Positions 60,773 through 64,000 of a stretch of 64,000 nt of DNA are shown here, in pieces; positions within the stretch are counted from its first letter, which is position 1, and each line of letters starts with the position of its first letter. The translations under genes and the position numbers were made by a program. The notes below the pieces were generated by a model. The model saw nothing but the letters and a program-made list of their open reading frames with translations. It was not told where the DNA came from and made no database searches. Source of the stretch: Kibdelosporangium persicum (GTDB taxonomy: Bacteria; Actinomycetota; Actinomycetes; Mycobacteriales; Pseudonocardiaceae); NCBI RefSeq assembly GCF_013280595.1, contig NZ_JAAATY010000024.1, positions 1 to 64,000 on the forward strand. Direction: 5' to 3'.

Positions 60773-61396
60773 ATGCGCCACAGCTTGCACGGATTCGCGC
60801 TCACGGTCATCGGCCTCACTTTGCTGGGTACTGGCTGCACAGTGACACAGGATGGTTCACCGCGTTCAACCGCGAAGCCCACATCCGAGACAACGCGCCC
60901 AGGTCCTGCAAACAGGTATGGCGCGCCATCAGTAAGCAATCCGCTGGATGCCACCAAGTTCCTTACACAACCCTGCGCGGCGCTGAGCACCACGCAACTG
61001 ACGAGCCTGAACCTGACCGCACAAGGCGAAGCAGACACCACAAGCGCCATCGCCAGAAATGTCGGACCAGGCTGCATCTGGCAGAACAGCAGCACCGCCT
61101 ACACACTCGGTTTGACCTTCATGGTCGGGAACAAGAATGGACTCGCCGACTTTTATCGTGGCCACCAGGACGGCCGTTTCAAGGGATATTGGATAGAGAC
61201 CACTGTCGATGACTACCCGGCTGTATACGAAAACTCGACAGACAATCGCAAGACTGGCGAATGCGATCTCGCAATTGGAATATCCGATACGTTGACGTTC
61301 CGGACCAGGGTACAGAGTCGTGACGGTGAGAAGTCCTGCGACCAAACCAAGCAGGCTGCTTCTTTGATTCTCCAGACACTGAAAACGGGTGGTTGA
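60773..61396 (+). CDS. DUF3558 lipoprotein
   Basis: The 207-residue product has a lipoprotein signal (lipobox LGTGC, Cys at about 22), a Ser/Thr/Pro-rich spacer and a DUF3558 domain (TQPCAALSTTQLTSLNL, GCIWQN, CDLAIGISD, with conserved cysteines). DUF3558 lipoproteins are often encoded next to ESX/EspG genes in actinobacteria; the role is unknown. It starts eight bases after the previous stop, so it is in the same operon. GC content is locally low. Confidence 0.8.
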   Translation: MRHSLHGFALTVIGLTLLGTGCTVTQDGSPRSTAKPTSETTRPGPANRYGAPSVSNPLDATKFLTQPCAALSTTQLTSLNLTAQGEADTTSAIARNVGPGCIWQNSSTAYTLGLTFMVGNKNGLADFYRGHQDGRFKGYWIETTVDDYPAVYENSTDNRKTGECDLAIGISDTLTFRTRVQSRDGEKSCDQTKQAASLILQTLKTGG

Positions 61397-61397
61397 C

Positions 61398-62651
61398 GTG
61401 TTCATGTCGGCCGAGCAGATCTACCGCAACTTCACCGAGGCACGCGGCGGAGAAGGGCTCGCGGGCGCAGCGGCGATAGTGAAGCAGCTGGTCAAGGAGT
61501 ACGAGGACCAGGCCGACCAGATCATCAAGCTGGCCGGGAAGATGGAGTCGGCGTGGCAGGGTGACGCGGCGGGTGCGGCGCAGCGGGGAGCTGGGCCGTT
61601 GGCGATGGCTCATGCGCAGGCGGCGCCGGAGATCAACACAGCGCAGGACCTGTCGATGCGTCAGGTCGGGTCGTTCGGCGACGCCAAGAACGCTGTGCGA
61701 CCGGTTCCGCCGGAGCCGACTTTTCCTGATCCGTGGATGATGGTCACCTCGCCGGACGCGGGCGCGACCTATAAGGGGCAGATCGCGGCGTATAACGCTG
61801 CATCGCAGCACAACGTGGACGTGATGAGCGCCTACGACGATGCCAGCTCGTACAACACGACGCGGTTGCCGAGTTCGTACGGGTCGCTGATGGCGGATAA
61901 CGCTGCGATGAACGTTGCCTCGCTGACTGACGGGCCGGTTCCTCCGCCGCCCCCTGGGGTTGGTGGTGGGGATCGGCCGTCGCCGCTTGGGCGTGCCGGT
62001 GGTGGGCCAGGTCCCGGCACAGGGAATCCGGGCACCGCGAATCCCGGGACTGGGAATCCCGGGACTGGGAATCCCGGGACTGGGAATCCCGGTGACGGGC
62101 CAGTCGCGCTCCCACCGTCAGGTCCGGGGCAAGTCATACCGCCGCCACAGCAAGGGACCGATCCCGGCAGCTTTGTGCCACCGTCGCCGGGAGGACCTGG
62201 TGGCGGGTCGGGCGGACTGATCCAGCCGGGGAACGTTCCGGTCACCGGAGGGAACAGCGGCGGTTTCAGCCCGGTCGGCATTCTTGGGCCGACCGGCGCG
62301 GGTCCCGGCGGCGGCTCGAACGGCCCAGGCGCAGGGTCTGGTCCGGGCGCAGGCGGCGGCCGCACGGGCGGTGGCCTGCCCGGCGTTGGCGGACAGCCGA
62401 ACACTGGAGGACAACAACCCTTCGCTGGCCGCGGTGGGATTGGCCCGGTCACACCCGGTGAAGGCGGCGCTGTGGCCCGTGGAGCAGGTGCGCGCGGTGG
62501 GCCGGGAGCGATGCCGATCGGTGGGATTGGTGCAGCTCGAGGCCAAGGCGGTGAGGACGAGGAGCACAAGCGGGCGTCGTTCTTGCAGGAGCCGGATCCG
62601 GAAGCGATCTTCGGAACGGACGAGCGGACCGCGCCGCCGGTGATCGAATAG
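61398..62651 (+). CDS. WXG-type ESX substrate with Gly/Pro-rich tail
   Basis: The 417-residue product has an N-terminal helical WXG100/PPE-like domain (about 1-185) with W53-Q-G55, then a low-complexity tail of about 230 residues rich in Gly, Pro and Asn, ending in an acidic segment. Five tandem G-T-G/A-N-P pentads occur at about residues 208-233. The GTG at 61398 has GGGTGG five bases upstream; an ATG six bases later is possible. It overlaps the EspG-like gene by one base. Confidence 0.72.
   Translation: MFMSAEQIYRNFTEARGGEGLAGAAAIVKQLVKEYEDQADQIIKLAGKMESAWQGDAAGAAQRGAGPLAMAHAQAAPEINTAQDLSMRQVGSFGDAKNAVRPVPPEPTFPDPWMMVTSPDAGATYKGQIAAYNAASQHNVDVMSAYDDASSYNTTRLPSSYGSLMADNAAMNVASLTDGPVPPPPPGVGGGDRPSPLGRAGGGPGPGTGNPGTANPGTGNPGTGNPGTGNPGDGPVALPPSGPGQVIPPPQQGTDPGSFVPPSPGGPGGGSGGLIQPGNVPVTGGNSGGFSPVGILGPTGAGPGGGSNGPGAGSGPGAGGGRTGGGLPGVGGQPNTGGQQPFAGRGGIGPVTPGEGGAVARGAGARGGPGAMPIGGIGAARGQGGEDEEHKRASFLQEPDPEAIFGTDERTAPPVIE
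62018..62096 (+). repeat. 15-base tandem repeat inside the WXG protein gene
   Basis: About five copies of a 15-base unit (core GGGACTGGGAATCCC, earlier copies diverged) encode G-T-G-N-P pentads. The three downstream copies are nearly identical at DNA level, which suggests recent slippage or copy-number change. Confidence 0.8.
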
Positions 62652-63433
62652 TGCTACCGAGAGCAGCGCGGCTGCCAGTGGATGCGTTGGTACGCCTGCT
62701 ACGGCAGGAGCAGATCGGTGAGTTGCCCGACGTACTGGCGCCTGCTGCGGTGTGGCGACCGCGCGACGAACTGGATGCCGCGCAGGCACAGGCCTACGAC
62801 GAAGCAGCGCGACTTGGCTGGCTCGATCGTCGTGGCCGCCTGGATGTCGACGTGGCCGCGTCATTGTCGGTGGTGTGTCGGGCAGCTGTGGAGTGTTCGG
62901 GCTGGATCGCGGCCGACGGGGTCGGGAAGCTGGGCGTGCTGGCCGCGGCGACCGGCCGCGAGGCGATTCTCGCGGTGCGAAACGGAAACGAAGTGCGATT
63001 GCGGCGCGCTCAACCGCGCAAACTCGCGGAAGCACTGGTCGCGCAGATACCCGAACTCCATCCAGGTTCCGGCACCCCCGTGTCGGTTCCCGTGGAAGAA
63101 CTGCGAGCGGCTGTGGCGTGGCAGGAGCCGAAGCCGGGCGCGGTGAGCGTGCGACCTGTCCCGCGCGCCGACCTGCGGCAGGTGCTGAAGATCATCGCTT
63201 TGCCTACATCGGGGAGTGGCGAGTTGTGGGTGGCCGTACGCGACGATCTCGGTCGTCGCAGGGAAATCCCCCATCCGCTGCGGTACGCGGACACCGAGTG
63301 GGGCAGGTTTCTCAACCACGCGAGTGCCACCGACAGTGGCGAGTTGTGGATGACAGTCGCACCTGCCCCGCCCACTGAACTCGTTGCCCGGCTGCGGAAA
63401 CTCGAGCACTCATTGGCTCGGTTCGCGCATTGA
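62651..63433 (+). CDS. EspG-like ESX secretion chaperone
   Basis: The 260-residue product has the EspG-family mixed alpha/beta pattern (LSVVCRAAVECSGWI, EVRLRRAQPRKLAEALVAQIPEL, ending VARLRKLEHSLARFA). EspG proteins bind the tips of PE-PPE dimers and keep them soluble for ESX export. It overlaps the WXG protein gene (TAGTG), supporting a chaperone-client pair. Its end overlaps the convergent small gene by 24 bases. Confidence 0.78.
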   Translation: MLPRAARLPVDALVRLLRQEQIGELPDVLAPAAVWRPRDELDAAQAQAYDEAARLGWLDRRGRLDVDVAASLSVVCRAAVECSGWIAADGVGKLGVLAAATGREAILAVRNGNEVRLRRAQPRKLAEALVAQIPELHPGSGTPVSVPVEELRAAVAWQEPKPGAVSVRPVPRADLRQVLKIIALPTSGSGELWVAVRDDLGRRREIPHPLRYADTEWGRFLNHASATDSGELWMTVAPAPPTELVARLRKLEHSLARFAH

Positions 63434-63628
63434 CCTGGTTCTGAGTTCGGTGAGCGCCTCGGGGAACTGCTCAACGCAGCGGGCGAGCGCACGTTCGGTC
63501 AGGTTGATGGTGAGGCTCTGTTTGTGGCCGAACGTGAATTCGACGGTCCCGTCGACGGGTGACACGTCATACTTGATCACGACATCATCGATTTCTGCCC
63601 AGGAATTCAGGTCCACGTCGCGGTACAC
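63410..63628 (-). CDS. hypothetical protein, 72 residues
   Basis: A small soluble protein with mainly beta-strand character then a helix (DDVVIKYDV, VEFTFGHKQSLTINL, ERALARCVEQFPEALTEL). No family recognised. The GTG at 63628 has GAGGAG seven bases upstream, so the longer frame is rejected. It is divergent from the XRE regulator and convergent on the EspG-like gene. Confidence 0.6.
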   Translation of the reverse strand: MYRDVDLNSWAEIDDVVIKYDVSPVDGTVEFTFGHKQSLTINLTERALARCVEQFPEALTELRTRSMREPSQ

Positions 63629-63745
63629 GCCTCGCTCCTCAAGGTCTACTTGGGACGGAATAGAGTATTCACCAGAACGGCACCAATACTGACATGTGCA
63701 CATAATAAGAGGAACCTAGTTCAGCGAAGTCGCACCGAAAGAGTG

Positions 63746-64000
63746 ATGCGGATGTCCGGGGTCGCGCAGACCATCCCGCGAAGGTTGCTGGGTAGCGAGT
63801 TGAAGCGGCTTCGGTTGCGGGCCGGGAAGAGCGGTGTCGAGGCCGCGGCGGCGATCAACAAGGACCAGAGCCGGATCTCCAAGGTGGAGGACGGCCGGGC
63901 GAACCTCTCCGCCGACGATCTGGCCACGCTGCTCGACCTGTTCGGCGTCAGCAAGGCCGAGCGCAAGAAGCTTCTCGCCATGGGTGTCGAAGCTCGGAAG
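63746..64000 (+). CDS. XRE-family helix-turn-helix regulator (partial, runs off the window)
   Basis: The first 85 residues encode a Cro/CI-type helix-turn-helix at about 15-70 (LGSELKRLRLRAGKSGVEAA and DQSRISKVEDGRANLS). This N-terminus is typical of the large actinobacterial group with a C-terminal DUF5753 domain, often paired with a small DUF397 gene; neither can be checked here. Start codons at 63746 (ATG) and 63752 (ATG) are both possible. Confidence 0.85.
   Translation, partial: MRMSGVAQTIPRRLLGSELKRLRLRAGKSGVEAAAAINKDQSRISKVEDGRANLSADDLATLLDLFGVSKAERKKLLAMGVEARK

Noticed and set aside
62018-62096. Tandem repeat considered as a CRISPR array
   Set aside because: Repeats are 15 bases, contiguous without spacers, in frame and coding.
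60181-63433. Looked for a JetD (DUF2399) gene after jetC
   Set aside because: The downstream proteins are small helical, lipoprotein, WXG and EspG-like; none has a topoisomerase VI-like or DUF2399 pattern.

Overview
The window is high-GC actinobacterial chromosome. Gene content and order point to the Pseudonocardiales (Amycolatopsis/Kibdelosporangium/Lentzea-like); that placement is inference. Supporting signs are the 16S rRNA 5' end, many GTG starts, GTGA/ATGA overlaps, a glnA2-Hip1-type hydrolase-panB block, an RNase H/phosphatase-zinc ribbon-Nif3-aminotransferase-ptpA-SURF1-cobD block matching the Mycobacterium order Rv2222c-Rv2236c as I recall it, and several ESX-associated genes.

Layout. 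1-640: 5' end of a 16S rRNA gene on the minus strand with its leader and promoters; the most distal promoter starts inside the last codons of a glycosyltransferase/FkbM fusion gene (616-4023). 4110-9117: an ECF sigma factor with a membrane partner, glutamine synthetase GlnA2, an MFS transporter and a divergent GlxA-type regulator. 9153-11344: an LprG-like lipoprotein coupled to a P55-like MFS pump. 11393-17010: small unknown genes, an orphan substrate-binding lipoprotein, and two Hip1/CaeA-like exported hydrolases around a methyltransferase. 17112-21494: secA2 and nadE. 21640-23181: a YbaB/EspC-like/WXG cassette. 23260-29144: a GH6 cellulase under a perfect CebR-type operator, panB, a proline iminopeptidase, a corrinoid-binding-like protein, an F420:NADP oxidoreductase and an RNB ribonuclease.

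29239-37896 is mostly one long minus-strand operon resembling a type IV secretion apparatus: small membrane subunits, VirB4-like ATPase, VirB6/TrbL-like channel protein, VirB8/TcpC-like protein and a VirB1-like double hydrolase. No relaxase or coupling ATPase is visible. 37897-38485 is intergenic and holds a perfect actinobacterial SOS box ahead of an AlkZ-like DNA glycosylase. 39586-45647 carries a secreted hydrolase, an ArsR-SRPBCC fusion with twin operators, an isomerase, a flavin reductase, the RNase P RNA gene, and a TetR repressor divergent from a flavin monooxygenase with palindromic operators between them. 45616-53270 is the conserved housekeeping block.

53346-60180 is a three-gene operon (DUF2397, DUF2398, SMC-like ATPase) equal to JetABC of type II Wadjet plasmid defence, but with no JetD nuclease beside it. 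60315-63433 is an ESX-type cassette (EspC-like, DUF3558 lipoprotein, WXG protein with a Gly/Pro-rich tail, EspG-like), followed by a small unknown gene and the start of an XRE regulator cut by the window end. No tRNA gene, transposase, integrase or CRISPR array was seen.
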